Part shown: positions 1-13,380 of the stretch, piece by piece
How positions within the stretch are numbered: the stretch's first letter is position 1
Layout: each line of letters starts with the position of its first letter
Origin: Arbacia lixula
Taxonomy: Eukaryota; Echinodermata; Echinoidea; Arbacioida; Arbaciidae
Length of the DNA: 64,000 nucleotides
Assembly (NCBI GenBank): GCA_963669155.1
Contig: OZ022581.1
Coordinates: forward strand, 9,258,627-9,322,626
Reading direction: 5' to 3'
The notes under the pieces: model-generated
The model's input: only the letters and a program-made list of their open reading frames with translations
What the model was told of the DNA's origin: nothing
Databases searched by the model: none
Made by a program: the position numbers and the translations under genes

Positions 1-3000
1 GGTCTTGTTAAATTATTTCATTCATTCAGTGCTGCGTGTGTTGGAAAGTGTTATCTCACTTCCCTGAAGCATCACTTTCAGCTTTCTACGCTCTTCAACC
101 CGCGCTCCTTCTTACCACATTCCTCACCTCAACCTCCTTTTTTAGCTCACACTCGCTCCGCTTGAATAATCACTTCACCCTTTTTTCGTCATTTCCCCGT
201 TTCATAAATATATTGATGGATTAATTCAATCCAGCCTTAATTTCCTCTCTGCTCGCCCGTCCCCCGCGGTAGGGATCGACGGGCCCGTGACAGCAAGTCG
301 ATCCGACGGACCGGCATACCTGGGTCTCCCCAGACGTCCTCCACAAGCCGCTCGGCCTCGTCATCGCTTTCCGCATCTCAACGGCCGAGGAGCTCTCGTG
401 ACGACGTCCCCTCGATTCGCAATTATCTGATTATGACCTCCTCTGATGGAGTTAATCCCGGGATTGGGTCTCCTTTCTTTTCCCCTCGTCGATTGAGTTA
501 TTCACACTACACAGCTACCTGATGCAATTACACATAGCTGGGATTACGCTGGGAAGGGGGATGGGAGGGGGGGGGTAGGATTAGGGATCCTTGTCCGAAT
601 GACCTAGAAGCTCCCCCCAAAACAACAACAACAACAAAGTCACTACTTACAGCGTACCAACGGGGTGTGGAGGGGCGGAGGGGGGGGGGGGGGTAGGGGA
701 ATGTGGCGGTAGACTTCTCCCAATTAACATATTCTGATAACTTGAGAGATGCGCTGGCTCAACACAAATGAATAGTGATGAATATACTCGAGTTGTTTTT
801 AAAATGTCTTAAATAAATAAAAAAATATCATCATCATCAGAGATTTACTACATTGATACATTTGATATGAATAGCTGGAAGCACTGCTTATCAGTACATC
901 CATGCTTACCCAGTGTAGTGAAATGGGACGGACAGAGATTCATCAAACGAAACGAAATTGAGAGGATGAGTACAGTGGGGAGCAGAGAGAGGAGGGGTGG
1001 GGTCAGGAGAGAGGGAGAAAGAGGATGGTGAGAGACTGACGGACACATTAAATGATTGAAGGAGGGAAAGAATAGAAGGGGGTGGGGTGTTGATTGGGAA
1101 GGGAGAAGAGAGAGAGGCGGAGGGGCAGACAAAGCGGATAAGGTGAGGGGGGGTCGAGAGAGAAATCAAAAGAAGCAAAGTGGAGGAGGTAATACGAGAA
1201 AGGAAAATTGGAATGGCAAGAAAGAAAGAGAGAAAGAGAGAGATGGTCATTGGTAAGAGCAAGTATATATCACGCTGATCGAGATAATAACGTGCTATTA
1301 GCGAATAAGGCAAATCTGGGGCAAAGCGAGCTCAAATACAGCACAGCTCTTCAGACATGTCAGAAGCCCAAATTTATGTTACTGTGCTAGCGGCTCGATG
1401 CACGGAGCAGGGCATATAAGGGGGAGTACGTGTTGAAAGAATACCCGACGTAGAGCGGAGGGGTTGGCATCCGCAACAGCTATTTCTAAAGAGGTATGTA
1501 TACCATGTATACAGCAGAGATGAAAGATGCAGACGACTGGCGCTTAACCCTTATGTGCTAGACAAATTGCTGTTCTATGGGATTAGTGTGTATTAATACA
1601 GCCAAAGTGCGTCAGTGACAGTGAGCACACGCACGAAACAATACAGTATGGGTAGAAGTGCAGGGCTGGCGGGGTGTTGTGCGAACTTATAAGCAAATGT
1701 AGTGCACAGGTCAATGATTGAAGAAAATGGGAGCGGCAACCTTTTCTTTAATACAAGGAAGATGTACCAATATCTTGCTTTGTAAAGAGGCGACCAGTTC
1801 CTTGATACAATACAGATATGCCAATGATGGTAGCACAGCGCTGACAACCTGAAGAAAGACCTCGTAACAATATTTCATAAGCCATCTTAAACAATTTGTG
1901 CATTTCAGACACTGGTGACAGCCCTCTCATGAACCACGTTCTACGTAAAAAATCGTCGACTGCCAGGATACATAGAGTTAATCAAAAGACCCCTAAGGAG
2001 GAATTAAGCGTATCCAGGGTAACATCATCACTGAAGTTGGTGTGCTTAATAATTTACCCAGACATGCTTATGGAAAGGTTAAAAACGACGTACAGTAGGC
2101 AAGGCTCAAATTTCTGAATCAGTATGGAAAATCACACTCAAACTAAATCATTTATTGGACACAAGAAAGACAACTGTTGATAGATAGGTCTCCATGGTTT
2201 GAGCAGAATGAAATAAACAAGGAAATCAAATCATGACAAGCTGAAGAATACGATACAAATTATATTCATGGATTCACCAAAACATCTCTCTGTATCTATC
2301 TCAATGTCACAGGACAGACAATATTATATACTGGTGCAGACAATCCCAAATTAGAAAATGTGTAATCAAAACGAATGCGCGAAAAACATTAACACAAATT
2401 TCACATCGAAAGATTTCATCATCATGCACCAATGGGCATATACTCGAACTCGCGTTCGGAACGTGGTAAAATCAAAAGAGGGAGACGATATCATTACAGT
2501 CTGCGAAGACATTATGAAGAAAATTGAATCATGTTGCAAAAACGAGATGTGGATCCGCACTCAAAGTTTAACACAGTACTCGGAAATATTATTATTATTA
2601 TCATTGCAATCATGCATCGCTGGCTTGCACCGCGGTAGAACAAATTTCTGGCGGAGCGCATGTCACATCCAATAATAACAACGACATGAACCGAACCGAA
2701 ATTTCAGAGCAACCTCTGTCGCGCTAGATTCTCGTGAGTTAAACTTGTTATCAGTAGCGAAGAGCTCACATGCGTTGTGCATATATGGGGATTGCGGCTG
2801 TAATGGTTTAAAGAACATGTGTAATTCGTATCTCCAAAAACACAATTATTGACATTCATTGTGATTATGTCAAGAAAATAGTCCTGAACAATTACCTCAG
2901 CATGGATGATGTAATGTCCATTGTTCGGTTTTGTGAGATTATACTCGATTGGAATGTCGGGGTTTTTTTCAGTCTGGACGCGATTTTCAATCAGATATGG

Positions 3001-6000
3001 CCAGTGGTGATTATATTTTATGACCTATTCGTCGTAACGAGCGCACATTATGTCGCTCGTTACAAGATGACTTCAGGTACAGGTACCTTATCATGCCTAT
3101 GAATGCGACAAAACGAGCACCGTGGGTAAAATCCTTATCAAACACAACACGCCACGCTACGGCATTGTTTCGGAGAACCCTTTGCTCGGTTAGAAAACAC
3201 ATTACCCTTTTCACTTCCAATTATTTCCTCGTCTGTATCCTAAGCTTGGCTCGGCATGCCCGGGGTATATTAATGTACCGTCACGAAATGTGGTATCTTT
3301 CCCCTAACCCACGAACATGCATGCGTCGACATGAATGTATGGTGCCCATGTCCAGTGTGTGTTCTCAATGCTTGCTGAGATGTTTTTTTCAGAGTGAAAC
3401 TAAAGATGTTTGTAATGATGCAGCGCTTCGGTTGCATCCCAGGGTATCCCTTACTATTGATCAGGGGCCGGGTGTGCGATCCTCTATATCGATCAGGGAT
3501 TCGTGATCCCTGTTATCGATCATTGATGTCTGATCCCTGCTATATCGATGTAGTATAGCCGCAGGATGAATCTCGGTTTTCACTTCCAGCATGTCCAGGA
3601 TTCGACATATTCCAGGGATCAAGATCCGAAATTATCAGGTACATCGCACAGATTACACTCATGACATCGAGAATTAGCCCAGAATTCTTGTAACAGTAGT
3701 GCGCCATACACATTAAAGAGATTGGCTCATCCATTTTCATCCACTTTCATCATAGATGTTCCAGTAGTAATTATGGTTTTATGATATTTATTCTTGTCTA
3801 CACTTAATTGTTTAAGACTTTGTCATATTTTTTTCATAAACACTTTTTCTTGTTCCTACGAACAATAAACAAACCATTTGTGGTGTATTTGCAGCCTTGT
3901 CTTCTCCCATGGAAGACCGAGTCTTGATAAACTAACTTGTCCTTATCCGCAATGCGACGAGCAGGCTTATTTGTTATATTCCATCATATATAAAATAGGT
4001 AGTCTTCTAAAATCGCACTGTATATTTACTAAACAAAATTGCATTCACCATTGAGGGATCATTGATCATGCTTTTTACTGACGGCACCCTGAGTGTTAAG
4101 ACGACATTTTGTAAATCCATCAATTACGTCACGTGTTTATGGCTGCTAGCACGACCAATGGATTGGGTTGAGTGATTGTAACGATCTTAATAAAGGAGAT
4201 AAATCTCACAGAAAACATAATCTTAGTTATCATTTTGAGCCTAAATGGTTGATGGAAAGAAAAGGGTTCCAGAAACAGTCAGGAGTAAATTAGACGTGTA
4301 TAATTGAATAAAATGAAGTGTGCGTTTAAAGACGCCGGGCGACGTCCCCGTTTGTTGTCGGAACCTACATGAGCGAATTACGTGTGTCTTGGCCCAGTTT
4401 GGAGCAGCAACAACCAGCACGTGACAGAGCCACACATAAACATGACAAACACATTCCCAGCCTGTAATTGAAAACGGCAAATGTTGACTCTATCCACCTA
4501 ATCTGATTAACTATGGTAGCGAGAGCAGGCGAGTTAATGATAGAGAATGCATCGCAGGGGCGGTGGGCTTAGGAAACTATGGAGAAGGGGTTGGTAGGGG
4601 GTGCATAACTGCCCCCTTAATAATCGCCTCGTTATACCCCAGATGTTCACCGTGATTTCTGATTCACGGATGAACTCCAATGATTATCGTGAGACTCTAC
4701 AGAAATGATATGGCCAGATATTTCCATGCACCCGTTTCACCGTTCGGTTCTTGTTTAAACTTTGGCCGTTCCTAGATCAGTAACAGATCGAAAACTTGAT
4801 GTCAACGGATACTAAAAGTTGTATTCATACAATTATAATCTAAGACGATCGATTAGATGAATTTGACAATCAAACAAAAATGTTATCGAAGAAACAAGAA
4901 TTTACCACTAAATATTGTCATCCTATACTACCACCACGACAATCGTTTGAGCTGCAATGGTTTGGGATACCCTAAACACAATGACAACTAACTGACTAAA
5001 GAAAAAAAGAAAGAATCTATCATTCATAAACAGTTGTAATGATGGTAAACTCATACAAAACATGCCCCAGACTCTGGGTATTAAAGCGTAATTCCAGAAT
5101 ATAAACAAATCAATGAGATACAATTCCTGTAAGAACCTGCTGATTGAGTTCAAAAGAACATGAACCATTCATCTCACCATTTCACAAAATGTTGACACTC
5201 CCACGCTTCCACCCCCCCCCCCCCCCGTCCCACCGTCCCCCTGCCCACGCCCCTACCCCATTTGGCATTCCTCTGGTAATGCCCCTGATAGTGCCAACCT
5301 AGCAACAGATGTAGCGCGCGTGGTACGTATAGTGAGTGACAGAAAGGTCCGGTAGGTAGCAAAGGATGCCATGGTAGAGACACGCGTTCCTCTGACGTAC
5401 CTAGACTGAAACATTTATTGACATACACTCTTTCATCTAATTTTCAACCTTTAAATACACTCTACTATCTAGCTGCATTGCTTTTTTGAAACATCAATAA
5501 TCATTTTTCCTCTTCAAACTCCAGCAAAAAAAAATGCGACATAGCAATTTTCTAATAGATATTACAAACTAGGAAAGTTTATGCCAGTTTGTACAGATGC
5601 AGTAACGCCCCAACCTTTGAAGCAAATGATGAGGGTATAAATCAGATCATTCTGATTCATTTTGGTACATCATTTCGAAAACATTATTGGATGATCAAAT
5701 ATCAATTTAAGTCTACCAATATTCCCACATACATATTCATAGTTAAACGTAATGCATCCCTTTCACCAAATTCGTTTAGACATGATATAAAACTGAATTC
5801 AATTGAATTGAAAACGCATGAAAAGCATATTACATGGCTTGTAATTATGAATACATGATTAAAATAAGGCATGGCAAAACGAATTTTGCCCCTCAAGCTC
5901 AGCTTTTCTTTCAAATGCAAAGCTAAAATATGTTGAACAAAGAGTAATATCATTGCATGCGCCAATAATTATAATGATATCTTGCTACATATGTAACCAT

Positions 6001-6600
6001 AACATCCGTGTACAACATTTTATCTGACTGAGCTAATTGGATCATGATATTTAAAATCATTTGTCAGCACATTGTTCAATTGTATTTGTGGACGACCAAC
6101 ATTAACTTTCATTTGAAATGTAAAACTCAATTTGAACACATTTAAAGCCATTTGTCAATTCGTACATTCTGATGACTGTTATTAAACAGCATTGTCTTAT
6201 TCATGATGTTTTCGTGCTATAGGCCTACACAAGGGGAACATTATACCTTTATAATGAACGCAACCACCATGATCATGTCTGATATTATTGATATACATTC
6301 ATGAGAGCATTCAAAAGAGATCCTACCTCAAACCATAACAAGATTTGTTAGGATAATAGTCGACATGAGGCAGAAAGTGGCTGTATTTCGCATAGTCTAA
6401 TTCCTACTCCCTGATGGAAGTCTTCACCGCAGGAATTCGGAAACGGAAAGCTGTCGTCCATTCGCAGCGAACATGCAGAATGCGTAACTAAAATTCATAG
6501 CTCCATTATTCAAGCCATCGCATATTCAAAGCCCTGACCAAAGGGGAAAGCTGATAGCGACTTCTAACTCTCTCCGGAATTAATGCTCGTATATTTCGCT
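1..6600. other. Gene-poor, non-coding stretch
   Basis: No open frame here has convincing coding character or a recognisable domain. The stretch contains G runs (about 678-694), a C run (about 5,211-5,226), a CpG-rich patch near 245-420, and A/G-rich low-complexity DNA at 960-1,250. A region at 3,440-3,620 repeats short motifs around GATCAGGG/CCCTGATC and ATCGAT, which looks like degenerate repeat sequence. Otherwise I see nothing I can name. Confidence 0.5.
245..420. promoter_or_regulatory. CpG-rich patch, possible regulatory island
   Basis: This short stretch is much richer in G, C and CpG than the surrounding AT-rich DNA. It could be an upstream island, an enhancer, or a small exon of a gene outside the window. 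On the minus strand 377-320 reads as an acidic open segment (contains ERLVEDVWGDP) ending in CAG followed by a GT donor, but the segment is too short to call. Confidence 0.25.
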
Positions 6601-6612
6601 CATTCTCTCCTT

Positions 6613-6872
6613 CGGTCTCTCTCCCCCCCCCCCCCCCCCTCTCTCTCTCTCTCTCTCTTTACCCATCTCTCCCTCTCTCACTCCCTCTCTCTCTCTTTCT
6701 TTTTTTCTATTTGTATCTTTCTTTTTCTCTCTCTCCCTCTCTCTTTCTTTCGTTCTTTCTCTCTATCTCCTTTTCTCCCTCTCACTATCCCTATTTCTCT
6801 CTCTCTCTATCTCTTCCTCGCTCACTCTCACTCTCTCTGTCGGTGTCTATGTATCTCTGTCTTCCCTGATAC

Positions 6873-6924
<52 letters not shown>

Positions 6925-6925
6925 T
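6613..6925. repeat. Compound microsatellite: C run, CT tract, CA tract
   Basis: A 17-base C run (6,623-6,639) runs directly into interrupted CT repeats (to about 6,866) and then into (CA)n at about 6,870-6,923. All open frames across it are translations of the repeats and are not genes. Confidence 0.95.
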
Positions 6926-7404
6926 CTCTCTATCTCTCACTTCCCACTCTCTTTCCCTCCTATACACATTCGCACTCACCTCGCTGCTAGGAGAGAAGGA
7001 AAAAAAACATCTCTGCCCTTATCACGTTTCCATGCCCATGAAAATTCATGAATTCCCGAATTGGGCTACAAGTTTTACATCGACATCAACCGTGTAAAAC
7101 TCTCCCCAGGCTAGGGCCAATATTTGAGGAGGAGCCTCTGAAATGTTTGCACTCAGCAAACAGCCCCCGATGGGGATCCCATCGGTCCTAGCCGTTTTGA
7201 GAGAAGCTAAACTCATTGTCCATCTCTCATTTATCTTCCGAGATTGTCTGAGGAGCACCTGATCTACCGCTATATGCTTCCTACCCATCCGACATTGATC
7301 GGATAAGAGACTTTCCGTTTCATCGCGTCTCGCTTCCGGCGTAGCATAGTATGGGATGGCGTGGCCGTAAGAAGGCTACCGGGTGTGACATGGTCTGTGT
7401 TTAA

Positions 7405-7478
7405 CCCGTTGTATGCCGCACAAGCCGCTGCTCTATAGAATTTACAGCTGCAAAAATGCACCAATGACGCATGAAGAG
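7405..7478. mobile_element. Short TTAA-flanked MITE
   Basis: A 74-bp sequence lies between two TTAA tetranucleotides (7,401-7,404 and 7,479-7,482). It starts CCCGTTGTATGCC and ends with an imperfect inverted match GCATGAAGAG. Similar elements occur near 11,194, 25,824, 40,624, 59,187 and 61,249. TTAA duplication is typical of piggyBac-type transposition. There is no coding capacity. Confidence 0.45.
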
Positions 7479-10439
7479 TTAAACTGATAGGGAATGAGCT
7501 GTTTTTTTTTCTCTAGCATAATATGTTTTTTATAAGGCTATAAATCCACCCAATTCTACCAACGTCCGTGTATTCATGGGCTGCCGTCGTGGTCAATACC
7601 ACCATGCGGGATAACGGTTATGTCGGATGAAAGGTAATAATTATGGTTATGACACGCATTTCAGACTATAGATCATGAATATTCATGAAATGAATGATAT
7701 ATTTGCTCCTCGTTCTCACGGCAATCTCAGCTCATATTATGCTCTTTTATTAATGTATATCAAGTAATCCGCATACACAAAATGTCCTGAATGTGTACGA
7801 CATTGTTGTAGTTATATTTAAAAAGTTGTTTCCCTTATTTTTTTTTCTTTTTCTTTACCTCCAGCAAAGGGCCCCATCTCACAATGGTTATGTAATTCTT
7901 GTCGAGAAGAAAGGAGGGTCGTCGGGTTTAAATACCAGTTTGATTTACTGACCTTGTTCTTTTTTTACGATGTGTACTTTGTATACACCACAATACGTGT
8001 ATTGAAGTTAATGCAAAAGAGTGCAAGACGTTGTGAAAGTGTGAAATCATATAGACAATATAAATTACAAACAACTTCAGCAATATTGCGGATCATATTT
8101 GTAAATATAGTTATACAAATACCATCTAACAATTTGACGAGTGGACTTAATCACTCCCTCGGTCGTCTTCACCGTCTCTCGTCCTCTCTCCTTTTTCACT
8201 CTGGTTTTAACTCTATCTATCTCTGAAATTATATTAGTTTTCTCATACAGTTTCCTTTAAACTTATCATACTTATTTTCGAGTTTTGATTCATTTCGCAT
8301 CATTTTATTCCAATAGCATTAATTTCTTGTCATCATTATGCCACGAAAATATATGTAATCGTCTGTATTGGGAGCATGTTACGTTACCATTTTCCACACA
8401 GACATTCACATTGTGTATACAATTGTAATCGTATAAAAAATAAATTTGGAAAAGATAACCAATTAATATGAACTCAGATAAAAACAAACTTTTTAGTAAA
8501 ATGAAAACACACAAATAGGACTTGCTCTATGCTTGCGACAAAAGGGACTTTATCTTCATGATCTTACGAGACGGAGTGAAAAAGCAACACACCATGGTGG
8601 CGGTTTTAAAACACCTGTCCCTGACAACATGAAAATGATACGCTCACGATTGATTGAATGTGCTTGTTATTAATTCAGGAGGTTAATGCATGTGTCGAGC
8701 GGGACCCCTTAGGCTTGTCGATGTCTACATGACGATCAGTCGTTGTCGATTACCGATCACATCCATGTGACATCGTGAATGTAATACCAGGTCAGTAATC
8801 CTGTAGCAGCGCGGCGTCTTTTACCCCAAACAAACTTTTGCTCACATTCATGATACTTTCAATCAATATCTGAAAATTGATCTGACCTTCAGCTACCCCT
8901 TGTACACGTTGTACACGGCATTGTCGTACTCACAAAGAAATTACCCAGACTGCATCAGAATGAAAACAAACAGCAGGAGGCGTCTCTCTATACTTTCAAT
9001 GTAAAGCGATTCCGCATGTAATTATAATCTGCGCGGGGCTCTATCTCTATTTTTGTTAAACCTGTAATCATTTCTATGAATTTGAAATTTTTAGGCTGGT
9101 TCGTAATAGCTTCATTAGCATATTCATTCACTGGAACACAACAAGTAATTAATTCTGAATGCAATCGGCTTCACTTAGACTCGAAGTGATTAAAGAGCGA
9201 AGTTTAATTAGGTCGCATTTACGGTGATGGAACAACAGCTTCATTACCATGTTCAACGGATCGGGCGGTGTTCTGATAATGTCACTGATATTTTTTATCT
9301 ACCAGATTATACCTAGAGAAACGTGATGCATTGTATAGATTATTAAAAACGCGAACTCCCAATTTATCTAACTAAGATAGATATATTTGTCACTCTAATT
9401 TGCGAATGATTATCTAAAATAACAAAACTTTAGAAAGAAGCTCAGACCAATTACTACAATGATCATAATCTTGTGAATTATTATCAACACTGGCAGCGCT
9501 GAGATAAAATTTTCTCAAAGAAAATCCGCACCTCGATATATGTTAGAAAGATAGGGCCTACACGATGGTGCCCATAATAATGTTTAGCAAGACAAATATA
9601 TTGAAATATTCATAAAATAAGAAAATGTCAAACTGTATGCTTTTCATAAAATCATTCATAGGGAACTTCTTTCAATAAAGTGAAAATGTGCATTTTACTC
9701 AAATATAAGATCTCCCCATTAAATGTTTTGTTGCATTTAATTTCACCTGTTTTTGTCATTCACTTAATGTGCACACTAAAGACATTTTAACATCAAAATG
9801 AAGACACACTAAACATGATTGGATATCAACATAGATTATCATAGTAATCATTGAAAGAAAGTTGATGGAGCCCAACTAATTGGAAATGCATACATGTTGA
9901 AATTGATATGGAAAGATAACTGTTTCAACGCAGAAGCCTGAGTGGTTTGATGGGTTGGGTACATCGTCTGTCAAAGAGAATATCTATAAAGAGATGAAAA
10001 GCTAATCTCATGTATCACTATACGCAGCATCATCACCAGACACTACGTCATAAAATCTCACACCCTACGACATGACAAAAGGAAAAAAACACCTTCATCT
10101 CAACGTCCCAATTAAAACGGGGAACTGGAGCTAGATATTGTCATTTCTATACAATAAGAAGGCACCCAAGAGTCCATAATATCACCCACTTATATCATAT
10201 CAGTTCTTCAATTGTGCACAGTTTAGGTGAGATAAAACATAAAAGAAGTGCGCATTTATATAGATTGAAATAACCTATAAGATTTGAATGGGTCAGGTGT
10301 TTAACTTTTATCACTGAGAATAAAGATCAGGATATCAAGGAGAGCCTACTAAACTGATGATGGAATTGTCGTAGTTTGCACAGCATGAAGGAATGTCGAT
10401 AAGTTCAACACTTTACATTTAGTGGGAGGTAAACCACTT

Positions 10440-10760
10440 AAGGGCTCTGACGTCAGAATCGGGCCCTCGCGGGATCGATATACGGCACTAGATGGAGCAA
10501 ACGTGTTCCATTCAGACCATCTCCGCCAGTACTCCCTCGCCCGAGAAGCACAATGCCTATTGTCACGATTGTAAGGAGCTGTCAGCGGCTCGGCACTATG
10601 TCGATAGCTTGCTTTCTCTCTCTCATTTGTCTTTTATCGTTTCTTTTCATCGGCTGACATCCCGCTAGTCCCTGGGATCATGTGGAGTTTTCTTTTAAAG
10701 GCGAGTGGGCCCGACTCCGACCGCTATGTTTTCATTTCCCCTCTCCCTCCCCTGAATCCA
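10440..10760. promoter_or_regulatory. CpG-rich patch with a CRE-like site
   Basis: The stretch is locally rich in CpG and GC. It begins with a palindromic CTGACGTCAG, which contains the cAMP response element core TGACGTCA. No adjacent open reading frame is convincing. It could be an enhancer or an unannotated promoter. Confidence 0.2.
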
Positions 10761-11193
10761 GCGCGAATGACAACACTATACAAGTATATAATTTTGAACA
10801 GTTGGCTCGTTAATACAATGGGCTCTGACATGAAGGTGCATTTGTCTTATTTGTAAAGAAAGAAGAATTGTAATAATTATGACCCAGGCAGGAAGAGGGA
10901 TTGATTTCCAATCGTCGGTGCAGCGAAGGAAAACGACTATGCAGCTGTAACGTTAAGCAGCTCGATGGAAACACAGCGTGCAGTGTTTTAATCCCACAAT
11001 CCGCCTTTGTATGGTTGTCTCATCGATTTAAACAGTCCATGAAGATTCTTTCCGGTATCATGTCAAGCACGTACGGCAGTGGCATAAGGCTGAAGTGTTG
11101 GACATTTCAAACCACATCGCCCATTTATACTGCATGTTTGTGTACTGTCTCGGGTCACGTAAACGATGAGACACTGTTTATTAAATAGATTAA

Positions 11194-11292
11194 CTCTTTA
11201 AGTGCCGGTGCTTAATGGTGCAAATAATGCACTGTAGTTAACATAAATATTATAACACGGATTGCAGATCGCTCCCCGTGGTATTCAATGAG
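11194..11292. mobile_element. Short TTAA-flanked MITE
   Basis: This 99-bp element lies between TTAA at 11,190-11,193 and TTAA at 11,293-11,296. Its ends are CTCTTTAAGTGCC and, inverted, a weaker match at ATTCAATGAG. It belongs to the same loose family as the element at 40,624-40,705. Confidence 0.35.
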
Positions 11293-12929
11293 TTAATCAT
11301 TACCGCTGAGCCATGAACGGTGAACAACTACACATCACTCCCTGGAGCAAAGTACGAGAAGCCAACATTCCTTTGTAATGATCATGTCCATGTACACACT
11401 TTGCACTTGAAGCAGAGGTCAGTGAAACCATAAATTTATGAGGAGGACACGCTGGATGGTTGCAGCCACACGAAGCTGACATTATGACTCTGTCTGTGGC
11501 TGAAATACGAAACTGGCAAAATCTGAGCACGCCTTCTAGCATATGGAAGGTGCATATGGACGGTGGAGGGGGAGTAGTGAAGTCAGCTGCATCTTTCCCG
11601 TCTGTTAAATAAACTTCCTCCGTGTCCACCTCCCCCTCATTCTCCCGGTCCCCCTTCTCTCATTTGTCTAGGTGTTATGTTATCCCGTTCGAATTCAAAT
11701 ACCCTGTTAAAAGCAGTACACATTTCTTCAATGTTTATTGTAGTTGCCTACCACCCCCCCCCCCACACCTCCTCCCACTCCCCTCTCCAGCTCCCCTCTC
11801 CCCCTCTCTCCATTCACTCCACCCCTCCCTCGATTAGTCCTGGCGGGCGTAAAGAAATTCACTTGCGGGGTACAAGTTCTTAAATGCCCCCCTGTCCATT
11901 GACAATGAACGAATCAATAACTATTAAGGGGTTCCTCTTCTGCCATTGAGACCTTAGTTGTACGGACGTGTTTTGTAACAATGAATTCACGATTTCCTTA
12001 AAGTGGATAAGCTTTTCTTCGGAGATAGACAGAGCTTAAAATAGATACCATTTGAAGGATTAAGAGGACAGACATCTTTGATGATTGAGTACAAACATGA
12101 TAGCACTTCACACCATGTTATTTTAGTTCAACCTGTGTATAGAAAGACCTCTCAATGAAGGGTGTGTGTGTGTGGGGGGGGGGGGGGGGGCTGCGGAGTG
12201 CATTGGATCTTAGGTGCCCACAGAGGCCCGTTGCGCGCATAAGAAGGGCCAAATTATGGTGTTGTGGTGGTCCATTGCACCAATCCGGTAGGCCCTCGTC
12301 CCCTGTCGTCCCCGTGAAGGTCAATCCTTAGGGTCGATCATGGCGGTAGTGCAAATATTTCGACCACGACATCATCATTATTCTCCGAGACCACGGTCCA
12401 GTATTCCTGTCTTGAGCACACATTTTTATGCTCATGTGAATTGAAAAAAAAAAAAAAAACATTTATCGGTACCAATATTTTTATCAGGATAGTCCCACTT
12501 GGCCTTATCGAACTACGTTAGTGATATATAGGTATTTTGCATTAAAATGTGTGCCACAGTTGTAGTATTGCTAATGTCCTGTTCTCCACAGAGGTAACCT
12601 ATTGTTTTCAAAATGTCAGTCACTCAGATGACTTTACAGAATAGGCTCCTGGCTGATATTTGGAAGCTGATATCACTTTCTCTATTAATGATTAAGGCAG
12701 AGACATTTCCTCAATCACTCATAACATTTATATGTACATTCAGTTTTGTTAGTGTGGAAACCGTACAGATTTTGACCATTTGGGTGGAATATGAAATGTG
12801 TTCATGGCCAGCAGCATTCCACAGATTGAAGACGGTAGTCTTGAAGAAGATTATTCCTTCTTCCTCTCTCCTCGGAATCAACGCGACCCTCTGGATGTCG
12901 ACGGAGTCTTAAAAGCTGAAAACAGTTCA

Positions 12930-13380
12930 GCCGAGGGAACGCGGCCGTGTGGAATGCTCCACTTGCCACCAGCAGCGAACGCGTCCTTTTTTATATAATG
13001 ATATTCCACCACAGTATTTTTTCTTGCTTCTTTCGAATCAATACTGCCCATCTTTGCATCTATACGCTTAGCGGATTTCGGAACGGGCTTGTTCCCACTA
13101 GCGACTGAAATGAATGAGCCGAATGCGCAGAAATGCGTTGCTGCGCGCAGCGTGATGCATGCATTCATCACGATAGTGGCGCCAGCGGCAAGCGGGCGGG
13201 GCTGCGCTAAAGCCGTGGCGGCCATGAAGACGGGGGCAGTGGCGACACTTGGTATATGATCGCTTCCGTTATCTCTGTTTGCATTCCCCTTGAGTTCTCG
13301 ACATTGTTTTATAACGCCATGCAGGGTCACGTGACGGCGTGCAGCCACGCGTCGTGCAATGGTCCAAGGCGCGGCTTACG
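12930..13380. promoter_or_regulatory. CpG-rich patch
   Basis: Bases 12,930-13,380 have many CpG and GCGC/GGCG steps compared with neighbours. An open frame of about 156 codons crosses it on the minus strand, but it has no recognisable domain and its composition simply follows the GC-rich DNA. An island or regulatory element is more likely than a gene. Confidence 0.25.

Noticed and set aside
906-1313. 135-codon frame rich in proline, serine and leucine
   Set aside because: Antisense translation of an A/G-rich low-complexity stretch.
12878-13348. 156-codon frame on the minus strand
   Set aside because: No domain or splice support; it follows a CpG-rich patch and mixed composition, so a gene is not supported.
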